Origin: an uncultured Tateyamaria sp.
GTDB lineage: Bacteria > Pseudomonadota > Alphaproteobacteria > Rhodobacterales > Rhodobacteraceae
Direction: 5' to 3'
Assembly: GCF_947487805.1 (NCBI RefSeq)
Contig: NZ_CANKXW010000006.1
Span: 62,001-126,000 of the forward strand
DNA length: 64,000 bases
Under the pieces are notes generated by a model. It was not told where the DNA came from. It did no database searches and saw only the letters and a list, made by a program, of their open reading frames with translations. Positions within the stretch are counted from its first letter, which is position 1, and each line of letters opens with the position of its first letter. Positions 1-8,790 of this stretch are shown in pieces. The translations under genes and the position numbers were made by a program.

Positions 1-357
1 TCCGGCGCTTCTTCGGTTTCGACCGGAGCCTCGTTGGTGCCTTCGTCGAATTCCATAGCCGTCGTCTCTTCGACTGTGGCCAGGCCGCCGCCTGAAAAGT
101 TGCCCTCGCCATCGACCGTCACCGAAGGCCCGTCCATCATGCTTGCAACGGAACTTACCTCGACACTGCTCGTGCTGGAGCCGGTTGTGATTGTCGGACC
201 CGCGTTGTCGGTTTCGTCCGTCGCGGGCGCAGTCGGCGCAAAGCCTTGCGAGGCCATGAAAGCGGCGATATCGAAAGAATTGCCGGCAACGATTTCCGGC
301 GCTTCTTCGGTTTCGACCGGAGTCTCATTGCTGTCTTCGTCGAATGTAGCTGTCTCT
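1..357 (-). repeat. 98-codon in-frame repeat in CAP protein tail
   Basis: A block of about 60 bases at 1-63 recurs at 295-357 with a few differences, exactly 294 bases (98 codons) apart, so the tail of the CAP protein contains an in-frame repeat (motif PVETEEAPE). A further copy may lie beyond the window edge. Confidence 0.75.
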
Positions 358-878
358 ACGATTGTCGATGGAGGTGTTGGCCCTTGCATTTCGTTCTCCT
401 CTTGCGAGGGAAGTGTGACAGTTGTGGCGCTGGACGTCCCAAAGTTCTGGGTCACAAAAACAGCTTCGACGGCAGTTCCGTTGTCATCAAATTCTCCGAC
501 CTCGATGCCAATGCCGATTTCCTCAAAGTCCGGATTCAGGATATTGGCCCGATGTTCCGGACTGTTCATCAGGTTGGTGTGCAACCGAACCACTTCGTCA
601 GATAGACCGTTGCCGCCATCCTCGTTCACCCACGCGATGTTTTCACCAGTCTTCCAATTGCCTTCCAGCTCATAGCCTGCTGCTTCAATGCGTTCGCGGG
701 ACGAAGATCCATCGACACCGGCATGGGTGAAACTGTCTGTTTCGATCATCCATGCGCTGTGGTCTTCGCTGGATTCGTTGAGGTCATTGTTGAAAACCAC
801 CGGGTTGAGGCCGACAGCAGCTCGCTCAGCATTGATGAGGTCGAGCATTTGTTGCTCATATTGATTAGCTTCGGACAT
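1..878 (-). CDS. CAP/SCP-domain protein, C-terminus cut by window edge
   Basis: Reading the minus strand from ATG at 878 gives an open frame of about 292 codons that is still open at base 1, so the protein is partial. Residues 1 to about 140 match the CAP (SCP/PR-1) fold seen in bacterial secreted proteins: an N-terminal LINAERA helix, an HSAWM segment, FTHAG with a conserved His, and NSPEHRANILNPDFEEIG. After that the sequence turns acidic and low in complexity, rich in Glu, Thr and Pro, and carries a 98-residue repeat. No signal peptide is visible, which in this family in roseobacters often means type I secretion through a C-terminal signal; that part lies outside the window. The role is unknown. 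An AAAGGAAATAAA leader supports the start. Confidence 0.85.
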   Translation of the reverse strand, partial: MSEANQYEQQMLDLINAERAAVGLNPVVFNNDLNESSEDHSAWMIETDSFTHAGVDGSSSRERIEAAGYELEGNWKTGENIAWVNEDGGNGLSDEVVRLHTNLMNSPEHRANILNPDFEEIGIGIEVGEFDDNGTAVEAVFVTQNFGTSSATTVTLPSQEENEMQGPTPPSTIVETATFDEDSNETPVETEEAPEIVAGNSFDIAAFMASQGFAPTAPATDETDNAGPTITTGSSTSSVEVSSVASMMDGPSVTVDGEGNFSGGGLATVEETTAMEFDEGTNEAPVETEEAP

Positions 879-1269
879 TTTATTTCCTTTATCCAAGATC
901 GTTGGGAGGGCGCGCGATCTTTCCAAGGCGCCAGATATCGTTATGCGTGCATTCGCGGTTTCCAAAATCGCTCATCCCAATATACGAAACAGGTCGATCA
1001 TTTCGCCGACGTTTATTTGAGAAAACGCTTAATATTGCGTGTCAAGTCCCCCAAAGTTTCTGCAACCGGAACGAGTGTGACGGATGAATTCGGCGCGTTT
1101 CATATATTGACACGGTTAAATTGACCAGAGCCACCGAAGTGCCAATTTTCAATTAAATGTTTATATACCAGACGGTTACGATCACAATGGAACGAGTGCG
1201 CTCTTACGGTCACCGCGAACACGCCGCCTTCCATAGCAGATATGGCTAGGCGCTGAAAAAGGCAAAAAA
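879..1269. other. intergenic region, no gene seen
   Basis: Between the divergent CAP gene and the next gene. Moderately AT-rich; no convincing ORF, RNA or repeat recognised. It must hold the promoters for both flanking genes, but no clear consensus could be assigned. Confidence 0.5.
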
Positions 1270-1857
1270 ATGAACCAGGTAGAAAACTTCTATTTTCCAG
1301 ATCTAAGTAAAAAATCATTTTTAGTCGTCGGGCTTTCTGAAACGGATCTAAACCCCACAATAACTAAATGCAAAGGGTTTACAGATGATGTCGCCGGGTT
1401 TTCCATATCGGATATGGATCAGCTCTTTTGGATAACTGACTATAATGTGGATGTTGTTATTGTTGTTGATAAAAGCGCAAGAAAAAAACTACTCAGGGTT
1501 GTGTATACGGCCATACGGATGGTCTCCCAGCACATCTTACTCATCGCAGAAAGCCAAAGCTTCGTTGATGAACACAACACCTTAAACATTCAAAGCAAAT
1601 ATGACGCGTTTTTGAAGGCGGACACAGACTCTAACGGGGTGATGGATGCCGTCCGCCGCGCAGACTGCAAGCGTCAGTTCAGCATCGCACTGGCGGAAAA
1701 GGAGCTTTCCGAAGCTGACCTTCGCGCCCATCCAGAACGAAGCAGGTGTGGTGGGAGTTTTCCAATCCGCAACGAGGTCAACATCAACGCGCGAATGGGT
1801 ACGATTGTTCTGGCAATCAGTTTCCTGGTGATAGCTGTTGCTTTCTACTCCTACTGA
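1270..1857 (+). CDS. hypothetical protein with C-terminal membrane anchor
   Basis: A 195-residue protein that I do not recognise. The first 130 residues look like a soluble alpha/beta domain: strand-like FLVVG near 18, VDVVIVVD near 65, HILLIAES near 90. This is reminiscent of a receiver-like flavodoxin fold but without a clear phospho-Asp motif. The last 20 residues (TIVLAISFLVIAVAFYSY) form one hydrophobic segment, so the protein is probably tail-anchored with the domain in the cytoplasm. It converges on and overlaps the downstream minus-strand regulator by 7 bases. A-rich leader with weak ribosome binding site. Function unknown. Confidence 0.6.
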   Translation: MNQVENFYFPDLSKKSFLVVGLSETDLNPTITKCKGFTDDVAGFSISDMDQLFWITDYNVDVVIVVDKSARKKLLRVVYTAIRMVSQHILLIAESQSFVDEHNTLNIQSKYDAFLKADTDSNGVMDAVRRADCKRQFSIALAEKELSEADLRAHPERSRCGGSFPIRNEVNINARMGTIVLAISFLVIAVAFYSY

Positions 1858-2567
1858 GCGATGCCATTTGAGGCCCTTCGCGCTGTGAATTTTTGAAAGG
1901 ACATTAAACCTGTACTATCGGTTCTGCTGTCGATTTCTTTACACAAGTTAACGCCAAGGTTTCGATCAACACGATCATAGTTTCTATTTGAAATACAAAG
2001 GAAGAACACTTCTGACGAATCAGTAAATATGGGAATCCACAAAAACTGTTGATCCCATACGATTACAACATTATCGGCTTGAAACTCTAATAACATTACA
2101 GCTGCCTTTGCGCGATCTAAATCACTCATGTTTGATCCGCCTAACGCAAGGGATTCAAGCTGAAGAACCTTTAAGAGGAAGCTACAGCACCTTGTTACTT
2201 GCATTTTTTCTTGCAGGTCGCGTATGTTGTAGATGCTGTCATCTACCAGCTCCGCTGTGGTTGTTGTCTCCTGTTGAAAAATGCGTATTCTGACTTTCTT
2301 CAAATCAATGGCTTTAATTATAATGGGTGTTAGGCATTCGATTTCCTGCTTTGGCTCTATTTTTGAGTTCAACTTTTTCTCGACATTCGAGGTCAAGACA
2401 TACTGCCGCCCGTTGAGGCGTTGCCGGATCCAGCCACCTTCCTCAAGACGCTTCAGAGCTCTGAACGTTGCGGAACGACTGACACCTGTCTGTTTGGCAA
2501 CTTCATCAAGGGTAATGGGGCCATGTTTGGCGACGCCTTCTAAAATTTCGAATATTCGAGATGGCAC
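1851..2567 (-). CDS. IclR-like winged-helix transcriptional regulator
   Basis: A 238-residue protein. Residues 1-60 form a winged helix-turn-helix of IclR type (RIFEILEGVAKHGPITLDEVAKQTG, recognition helix SRSATFRALKRLEEGGWI, then the wing). The rest is a poorly conserved ligand or sensor domain that I cannot assign. It would bind DNA as a dimer in the cytoplasm. Its targets are not evident: its neighbours are the tail-anchored orphan (convergent) and an AT-rich gene-poor stretch upstream. AT-richer than the flanking operons, which may point to transfer. Confidence 0.7.
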   Translation of the reverse strand: MPSRIFEILEGVAKHGPITLDEVAKQTGVSRSATFRALKRLEEGGWIRQRLNGRQYVLTSNVEKKLNSKIEPKQEIECLTPIIIKAIDLKKVRIRIFQQETTTTAELVDDSIYNIRDLQEKMQVTRCCSFLLKVLQLESLALGGSNMSDLDRAKAAVMLLEFQADNVVIVWDQQFLWIPIFTDSSEVFFLCISNRNYDRVDRNLGVNLCKEIDSRTDSTGLMSFQKFTARRASNGIAQ

Positions 2568-3495
2568 GATATTTCTCCAAGCCCATGTTTTTATTTATTT
2601 TATCACCCCAGCCAGACTCCATCCACCTTGCGATTTCGCTTATCGAAATGTGCGAGGTGGACACGCTTGCGTTTTGGCAAAACGTCGCTCACCCGCTTAG
2701 TGAGCGCGTGTGCAGCTGCAATCATACGAGACGTGCCAGGGTGATATTTTTGTGTTGGCCAAACGCCACAACTGAGAAGCATGAGGCTTAGAATTTCGCA
2801 TGGTGCTTGGCCCTTTGAAGAAACAAACGATGATATCGGGCTGGGTGAGCTGCATTAGTTCAAATGATAATTTGCATCACAAGGGTACTTTACAGCTTTA
2901 CCATGGCTTAAATTTTTGTATGACTTGGAGAAACTGTGGTCAAAGGTCTATAGCGTCTTTTTACAAAACTTTCATGATTTTCCCGCAAAAGGGGAATAAT
3001 ATTTGTACAGAACTTCAAGCCATATTAATATTGGCGCTTTGCTTTTTGTTTATTGGATAGTTTTTTAAAAATACTGAATGCTTGACGTATACATGACTAC
3101 GCAATTGTCAGCTCTAGTTTTGATTTTTCCACCGACGTTCGCAAATGCGATCATGTTGTCTGATCTATAGGTTGCAATTATGAATCATTGTTAATATGTT
3201 ATTAATGAAATTTTTGAAATTAGAATGGTAAGCGGTTGACTGCAACGGTGATGTGATGAAAGGTTTTATTCCATTTCAGGAAGGTGTGCTGGATACATGC
3301 ATGAACGAACAAATCGTAGTCTGGCGCGACTATATTTGCAGGCATGGCGTGCCCTTAAGGATGTGGATCAATACACATTATGTATCTGACACCCAAAATC
3401 TACGAACCGTTCTATTGCGCCTTGAGGAGTGATCGGCAACGAGAGCGCAAGACGGTCTGTCGACTACAGAAGCTACGCCAGTTTTGCCGGCCCTC
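2568..3495. other. AT-rich stretch without a supported gene
   Basis: About 930 bases of strongly AT-rich sequence with only short frames in all six readings. The longest plausible small frame (3256-3432, 58 codons) has no good ribosome binding site. No IS ends or RNA genes recognised. Confidence 0.5.
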
Positions 3496-4227
3496 TCATC
3501 GCGCCACCCAACCGCCATCTAAGTTCAAGACGGCGCCATAGATGTAGTCCGAGGCAGTAGCCGCAAGGAAAACGGCGCTTTGTGCGATATCGGTCGTTTC
3601 GCCCCAACGTCCTGCGGGAATACGTTCAACAATCGTCGTGTTCCGAACGGGGTCGGCTAGTAAGTCTTCTGTGTTGCTTGTCTTGATATAACCTGGGGCG
3701 ATAGCACTCACGTTTATGCCAGTGGCTGCCCATTCGTTGCATGGAGCCTTGGTCAGGCCAGCCACCGCATGTTTTGACGCGGTGTAGGACGGCCCGCGTA
3801 TGGCACCTCGAAAGGACAATAACGATGCAATGTTGACAATTTTTCCAGTCGCCTGCCGCTCAGACACAGACTGGGCAAAGGACTGGCTGGTAAAAAATAG
3901 TGCCCTAAGGTTGATGCTTATGACGTCATGCCAATCGCCCACGGTAGATGTGGCTGCATCGTCCCGTCGGATGATGCCTACGTTGTTTATTGAGATGTCG
4001 ATTGTTTGAGCGGCGAAAAGGTCCTTCGCCACCATCCGGTCTGCAAAGTCCAGGATCATGTCTTGCGCCTGGCCATTGATCACCTTCACCGTGTCCACGC
4101 AGGATCTGCGACCGGCGCACAACACATGCGCACCAGCCTCAGCCATCGCGATGGCAATTCCTTGACCAAAGCCTGTATAGGCGCCGGTCACCAGTGCCGT
4201 CTTGCCCGCCAGCGAAAAAGGACTCAT
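3496..4227 (-). CDS. kduD: 2-dehydro-3-deoxy-D-gluconate 5-dehydrogenase (SDR)
   Basis: A classical short-chain dehydrogenase of 243 residues. It has the Rossmann glycine motif TGAYTGFGQGIA near residue 13, an NNVG motif, a catalytic Ser within IASLLSFRG, YTASK with the Tyr/Lys pair, and the typical C-terminal LDGGW. Length and motifs fit KduD, which reduces 2,5-diketo-3-deoxygluconate to KDG in pectin and uronate breakdown. ATG at 4227 is chosen because it overlaps the stop of kduI by four bases (ATGA), showing translational coupling, and places the SDR start correctly. Context with kduI makes the assignment strong. Confidence 0.88.
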   Translation of the reverse strand: MSPFSLAGKTALVTGAYTGFGQGIAIAMAEAGAHVLCAGRRSCVDTVKVINGQAQDMILDFADRMVAKDLFAAQTIDISINNVGIIRRDDAATSTVGDWHDVISINLRALFFTSQSFAQSVSERQATGKIVNIASLLSFRGAIRGPSYTASKHAVAGLTKAPCNEWAATGINVSAIAPGYIKTSNTEDLLADPVRNTTIVERIPAGRWGETTDIAQSAVFLAATASDYIYGAVLNLDGGWVAR

Positions 4228-5048
4228 TGCAGATCGCCAATCGCGACCATGTCGACATCCGCATAATCGACATTGTCCCCACCCATGACCCAACAGAAAG
4301 AATAACGTCCGGTACTGCAGCCGCAATGGATCGACCAAGGGGGCGATATCACCACCTCTTTGTTGCCGATCACGATGTGCCGAGTCTCTTGCGGTTGGCC
4401 CATGAAATGGAACACCCGGTTCTCCGTTGCTAAATCGAAGTAAAGGTATGCTTCTATTCGGCGGTCATGCACGTGCGCGGGCACAGTGTTCCAGACAGAT
4501 CCGTCATGGAGTTTCGTATACCCCATGACCAGTTGGCAACTTTCCATCACGTCAGGGTGGATAAACTGGTAGATCGTTCGATCATTTACGGTCGGCGCCT
4601 TGCCCAGATTCAACTTGCTAGCGTCTGCCGGGGTGATGTGTTTTGAGCGTAGTGTGCGGTGCGCAGGCGTAGATGCCACATAGAATTGGCCGCCTTGTCC
4701 GAATGTCATAGGACCTGAGCCTTTTCCCAAATACAGCATGTCACCCGCCTCCAACTGATGCGCACCAGTTGAGATTGTCACCACCGCTGTCGCGCCAAGG
4801 TTAAGTATTCCCATCTCGCGCCGATCAAGTATCGAATCAGTGCCGCATTCCGTGACATGATCCATAGTCAAATCGCCACCTTCGGGCAGCACTCCTCCAA
4901 CGATCATGCGATCGTAGTGGGTATAGAGTAGCTTCATCTCGTCAGGCGCAAACGCTTGATCAAAGAGAAAGTTCGCACGCAGCGATTGGGTGTCCATGCC
5001 CTTGGCTTCAAGTGGGCTGACTGAATGCAAAGTCGTTAAGGAAAGCAT
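4224..5048 (-). CDS. kduI: 5-dehydro-4-deoxy-D-glucuronate isomerase
   Basis: A 274-residue cupin-like protein that matches KduI along its length. The zinc site is visible as PAHVHDRRIEAYLYF (two His and a Glu), with a fourth ligand in the later WSIHCG motif. The enzyme converts 5-keto-4-deoxyuronate into 2,5-diketo-3-deoxygluconate, the substrate of KduD encoded directly downstream. First gene of a two-gene operon; the usual partners (KDG kinase, aldolase, transporter) are not next to it here. The dead IS about 0.5 kb upstream may have separated it from former neighbours or regulators. Confidence 0.92.
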   Translation of the reverse strand: MLSLTTLHSVSPLEAKGMDTQSLRANFLFDQAFAPDEMKLLYTHYDRMIVGGVLPEGGDLTMDHVTECGTDSILDRREMGILNLGATAVVTISTGAHQLEAGDMLYLGKGSGPMTFGQGGQFYVASTPAHRTLRSKHITPADASKLNLGKAPTVNDRTIYQFIHPDVMESCQLVMGYTKLHDGSVWNTVPAHVHDRRIEAYLYFDLATENRVFHFMGQPQETRHIVIGNKEVVISPPWSIHCGCSTGRYSFCWVMGGDNVDYADVDMVAIGDLQ

Positions 5049-5575
5049 AGCGTAGCCTCTATCTGAAAGGGGGTTTGACGGCAGCCAGAGAATACTTGAT
5101 CAGCTTTCCCGCCTCGAAACAGTGGTGATCACACCCTTCTGCTCTCAAACGGCAATGTTGCGAATTTCATTGGTATCCCCGTGAGCATTTTCGGGGATGT
5201 TTGAACCATCTGCCGCATTGAGTTTACACATCGTCATGCAGGTCTCCATTCGCTGTAGCTGACTAGGTGTCCGGTATGGTAGTATCTAACTTCAGCATGG
5301 TGACGCAACACTGTTTTTCACACTAAATGAAAAACCTCAGGTGGTGTGTGTACAAGTCGCCCAAGCTTACACTCGTCTTTAACTCTCAAAAAAATACTTG
5401 TGTAACAAACATATGACAAATTTTTTACAGCTCAGACGCCTTACGACCCGGATCCAGATAATCTAAGGCTTGCCGCTGCTCAGGAAGAGAGCGCCGCTCA
5501 TTACGCCGCACTACGTACGCGGTTCAAGCCATATTTTCTTCTATCTAGTATGGTAGTTTACCACATCGCATTGAA
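5049..5575. promoter_or_regulatory. kduI upstream region with a TGGTA-GTT-TACCA palindrome
   Basis: About 530 bases without a gene. A perfect palindrome TGGTAGTTTACCA lies at 5551-5563, and the ten bases GTATGGTAGT occur both at 5274-5283 and at 5548-5557. GntR-type regulators of uronate genes use TGGT/ACCA half-sites, so these may be operators, but the spacing differs from FadR or UxuR sites. Nothing else recognised. Confidence 0.35.
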
Positions 5576-5633
5576 GTGGTCCGACCGTTTCGGACAGTTA
5601 TGTAGCGTTTCTAAGGTGTATCGGGTTTAAGTT

Positions 5634-6447
5634 TTATGTTGCTTTTTGCTCATTCAAGCCCGCCCAATATGCGTCGTCTGGTGCGAGCCTTTCAAGCGCG
5701 GAATGGGGCCGCTCGGTGTTGTAGAACGCTATCCAATCCTTGATCACGCGCCTGGCCTGGAAGCCATAATTGATCTCTTCGAGATAGATCGCTTCCTGCT
5801 TCAGGCTCCGCCACAGTCGCTCAATGAAGATGTTGTCGAGGTATCTGCCTCGACCATCCATCGAGTTGCGCACGCCCGCTTCGGTCAGGGTGGTAGTCCA
5901 AGCCGATCCGCTGAACTGGCTGCCCTGACCCGTGTTCATGGTCTCGGGCTGGCCGTGTTTGGCGATGGCCTCGTTCAGCGCTTCGACGCAGAAATCGGCA
6001 TGCATCGTATTCGACAGCCGCTAGGTAGAGGAAGCCGTTCTTGACCGGCACGAAGGTGATGTCGGAACACCAAACCTGATTGGGCCGATCGATCACCATC
6101 TTCCTCAACAAGTACGGAAAGACTGGGTGCTGGGGATGCGGCGTGCTGGTTCGAGGGTGTTTGCAGATTGCCTCCAGGCCCATCTTCGCCATCAGACAAC
6201 GCACGCGATGGCGGCCAACCAGGGTCCATTCACGGCGCAGATACGCCGCAATCTGGCGTGACCCGAAGAACGGACACTTCGTGAACACGCGGTCGATCTC
6301 TTTCATCATGTCCAGAGTGGCCGTATCGACCCCGACCGGCGTGTAGTAAAATGCAGATCGGCTGAGGCTCACCAACTTACACTGCTGGCTGATACTCAGC
6401 TCGGGGTGATCCCGTTTGATCATGGCGCGTTTGTTCGCCGGGCTCAC
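5634..6447 (-). pseudogene. IS3 transposase OrfB, frameshifted and catalytically dead
   Basis: The first part (GTG at 6447) has the HTH_21-like region and the start of the rve integrase core, including PNQVWCSDITF with the first catalytic Asp. At about 6013-6020 the frame breaks: YLAAV runs directly into what should be RLSNTMHADF in another frame. In relatives a dozen or so residues lie between these motifs, so a short deletion between two copies of GCGGCTGTC is likely. The second catalytic motif reads MNTGQGSQF instead of the usual NTDQGSQF, so the second Asp has become Gly. The third motif (RLWRSLKQE) is intact. Not functional. Confidence 0.85.
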
Positions 6448-6719
6448 CTCTTGAACCCTTCCGACAGAAAATCGTTCTCGACTGCCAGCCTCCCGATCTT
6501 GGCGTGCAGCTTTTTCAGCTCGGCCTCGGTCGGGCCGCTCTGCTTGCCGCCAGAGAACACATCCGCCATCCCGTCGATGGCTTGCCGCTTCTATGTGCTA
6601 ACCTGATTTGGGTGCAACTGATGCTTCGCTGCGATCTTCTGCACAGTCTTGTCGCCACGCAGAGCTTCCAAAGCCACTTTGGCTTTAAACTGGTCTGTAA
6701 AGTTCCGGCGTTTCGCCAT
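6444..6719 (-). pseudogene. IS3 transposase OrfA with in-frame TAG
   Basis: Reading from ATG at 6719 gives the IS3 OrfA helix-turn-helix and leucine-zipper protein (starts MAKRRNFTDQFKAKVALEAL). Codon 43 is TAG (6591-6593) in the motif VST-stop-KRQAIDGM, where relatives have Trp, so one G to A change created the stop. The frame continues to TGA at 6444-6446 and overlaps the start of orfB. The first half of the protein, at most, could be made. Confidence 0.85.
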
Positions 6720-6983
6720 TTTGTATCCCTTCAAAGGTCTGGGATACACCTAAGCCCAATGTCCGATTTTCTAGGACCACATCGCATGTCCGCCACACGT
6801 CATAGTGCTGGCGGCGATAAAGGCCTAAGCATCTCGCATTCAAAATGCCTATCCTTGAACGTCCCGGACGGACGAAAACTTGACGAGTTGATTTATTGTC
6901 AGACACAATCTGCAAAAAATTATCCCGGTGTTAAGCTGTTGCCATTATCTGTGTCAAAACGATGCAATAACAGGCGCGCTGAT

Positions 6984-7412
6984 ATGAGTTCGAATGCAAC
7001 AACGCTCCAATGTTACTTTGACGAGGTTTGGAACAAGGGGAACGAGTCGTCGATTGCTGAGTATTTTTCACCACGCGTCCTGTGGAACGGTGTTTTGCCG
7101 ACAGATGTTGTAGGTGCGGATGAGATCACTGAACTTGTGTATATGCTGAGCGATCAAGTTCAGAACGTTGATATCAAAATCGATCGCGTGGTTGATGGTG
7201 ACCCGTGGCTATCGGCGCTGATTTCTCTGCGCGGCAATGCTAAGGCGAGCGGAGCGCCCGTTTTTGTGCGCGGGCAAGTCATGGTCCGTTTTGAAAACGG
7301 CGTAATCGCGGAAGTTCATAACAACTTGGACAATCTGACCCTTTACGAGCAGTTGGGGCAACTGCCAAAGGACACTGTTGGATTGTTGATGGGGGGCTCA
7401 CGACTTCAATAA
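6984..7412 (+). CDS. SnoaL-like (NTF2 fold) protein
   Basis: A 142-residue protein with the SnoaL/NTF2-like pattern: an N-terminal helix YFDEVWNKGN, a loop with IAEYFSPRVLWNG, and a C-terminal sheet ending in VRFENGVIAEVHNNLDNLTLYEQLG. Family members bind small molecules or act as cyclases or isomerases of hydrophobic substrates; no substrate can be deduced here. ATG at 6984 is preferred over the longer frame because the upstream extension runs into IS sequence. It stands alone between the dead IS and the thi operon. Confidence 0.7.
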   Translation: MSSNATTLQCYFDEVWNKGNESSIAEYFSPRVLWNGVLPTDVVGADEITELVYMLSDQVQNVDIKIDRVVDGDPWLSALISLRGNAKASGAPVFVRGQVMVRFENGVIAEVHNNLDNLTLYEQLGQLPKDTVGLLMGGSRLQ

Positions 7413-7879
7413 GTCTGTTGATTTCCATCTGAGTTCTCGAGACACGCAACCGAACAACACAGCAGCAAGATCAAAGATGTCAATTACTTGTACGAGGGAT
7501 TGCTGATAACCATGGCACCGCAAGTCTCTTCCCCACACCAGATCAAGTATCACCCAAGTCAGAGAACATTAAATTCTGAAGTATCGAATGGCATCCCAAA
7601 CGTATCTTGACGGCTACGCTTGGCTGGCTGATCACATTCTTGTCTTGTAAGTTTTTATCGCGTCGGCGCAGCCCAGTGCAAATGTTACTTCGCTCAAAAA
7701 CTTCCGCTATGCTCACGCATCATCGAAGTCATCAGTCTGCAAAGACACGGTATGGCGCGACTTAAGCCACTAGCATGCACGCCACCATCCTCGGACACTT
7801 GCACAAAAGTAATCGTTGCTGGATCTAACTTACAGGTTAGGTGCGATTGTGGTTTGACCCACCTGACCGAACGATCTAT
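7413..7879. other. intergenic region upstream of the thi operon
   Basis: About 470 bases with no supported gene. It should contain the thi operon promoter; no clean -35/-10 pair could be assigned. Confidence 0.4.
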
Positions 7880-7955
7880 CCAAGCCTCACCAGGGGCGCC
7901 GTAAGGTTGAGATGTACCCTTTGAACCTGAACCAGATAATGCTGGCGGAGGGAGG
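7880..7955 (+). promoter_or_regulatory. TPP riboswitch (THI element)
   Basis: The conserved THI-box parts are present in order: ACCAGGGGCGCC, then GGTTGAGATG, then ACCCTTTGAACCTGA, then CAGATAATGCTGGCG and GAGGGAGGTA. They fold into the two-arm TPP aptamer. It lies about 60 bases upstream of the thiM start, whose ribosome binding site AAAGGAGA follows closely, so control of translation initiation by thiamine pyrophosphate is the likely mode. It should regulate the whole coupled operon to 13305. Confidence 0.95.
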
Positions 7956-8013
7956 TAGTACGTTGCGGATCTATGCGGACGTCGTCTCTTTTTTGCTCAG
8001 AAAAGGAGACATA

Positions 8014-8790
8014 ATGCACCCTGACGACCTTCTCACTACACTGCGCGGCCAAAACCCATTGGTTCATTGCATCACGAACTACGTGGCGATGAACGTTGCC
8101 GCGAACGTAGTTCTGGCGGCGGGGGCTTCGCCCGCGATGGTTCATGCACCCGAAGAGATCGCAGAATTTACGCCTATTTGTGGCGCTCTTACAATCAATA
8201 TCGGCACGTTGTCAGCGCCTTGGGTGACTAGTATGTTGGCAGCGGCGCGCGCAGCCAATGACACGAATGTGCCTTGGGTCCTCGACCCGGTTGCACACTT
8301 TATTTCCGATTACCGCAAAACTGTTGCCCAGGATCTGTTGTCGCTGCGACCCACGATTCTGCGCGGCAACGCATCTGAAATTTTGGCAATGGCCGGCCAA
8401 GCGGGCGCTGGCAAAGGGGCCGATAGCGGAGACAGTGTCGAGACGGCAGAAAACGCCGCATACGCCATCGCCAAGGCGCATGGTACCGTTGTCGCCATCA
8501 CCGGAGCGGTCGATTTTGTGACGGATGGAAAGCAATCGGCAAGGGTGTCCGGCGGGTCCGAGATCATGCCAATGGTTACTGCGTTAGGGTGTGCACAAAC
8601 GGCATTGATGGGGGCCTATGCCGCAAGCGGTCCTGCATTTGAAGCTGCGCTTGCCAGCCTTGCGCACTTTAAGGTGGCGGGCAATGCGGCTGCAAAGTGG
8701 GCGACCGGGCCGGGCAGCTTCCAAATGAATTTCCTTGATGCTTTGAGCGCGACGCAACCGGGTGATCTGGCCAGCGTCATTCAGTCGTGA
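8014..8790 (+). CDS. thiM: hydroxyethylthiazole kinase
   Basis: A 258-residue ThiM of usual length. The ribokinase-like fold starts with PLVHCITNYVAMNVAANVVLAAGASPAM, has WVLDPVA and RGNASEI, and ends with the ATP-site motif VTALGCAQTALMGAYAA, where the catalytic Cys is in GC. It phosphorylates the thiazole alcohol for thiamine salvage. ATG at 8014 follows AAAAGGAGACATA, a strong ribosome binding site; a longer frame would start inside the riboswitch. First gene of the TPP-controlled operon; overlaps thiE by four bases. Confidence 0.93.
   Translation: MHPDDLLTTLRGQNPLVHCITNYVAMNVAANVVLAAGASPAMVHAPEEIAEFTPICGALTINIGTLSAPWVTSMLAAARAANDTNVPWVLDPVAHFISDYRKTVAQDLLSLRPTILRGNASEILAMAGQAGAGKGADSGDSVETAENAAYAIAKAHGTVVAITGAVDFVTDGKQSARVSGGSEIMPMVTALGCAQTALMGAYAASGPAFEAALASLAHFKVAGNAAAKWATGPGSFQMNFLDALSATQPGDLASVIQS

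Larger units (their letters stand above)
5576..6780 (-). mobile_element. IS3-family insertion sequence, inactivated
   Basis: About 1.2 kb bounded by imperfect inverted repeats: GTGGTCC...TCGGACA...AGGTGTATC reads inward from 5576 and, on the opposite strand, from 6780. Inside are orfA and orfB of an IS3-family DDE transposase, both broken. No clear 3-4 bp target duplication is seen; a 12-base repeat (ACCACATCGCAT) occurs near both ends (5560 and 6776). Confidence 0.85.

Noticed and set aside
3256-3432. 58-codon frame starting MKGFIPFQEG in the AT-rich stretch
   Set aside because: No ribosome binding site, no recognisable family and surrounded by non-coding AT-rich DNA; too weak to call a gene.
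6504-6983. N-terminal extension of the SnoaL-like gene to 302 codons
   Set aside because: The extension reads through the IS right end and orfA in antisense; the family starts at 6984.
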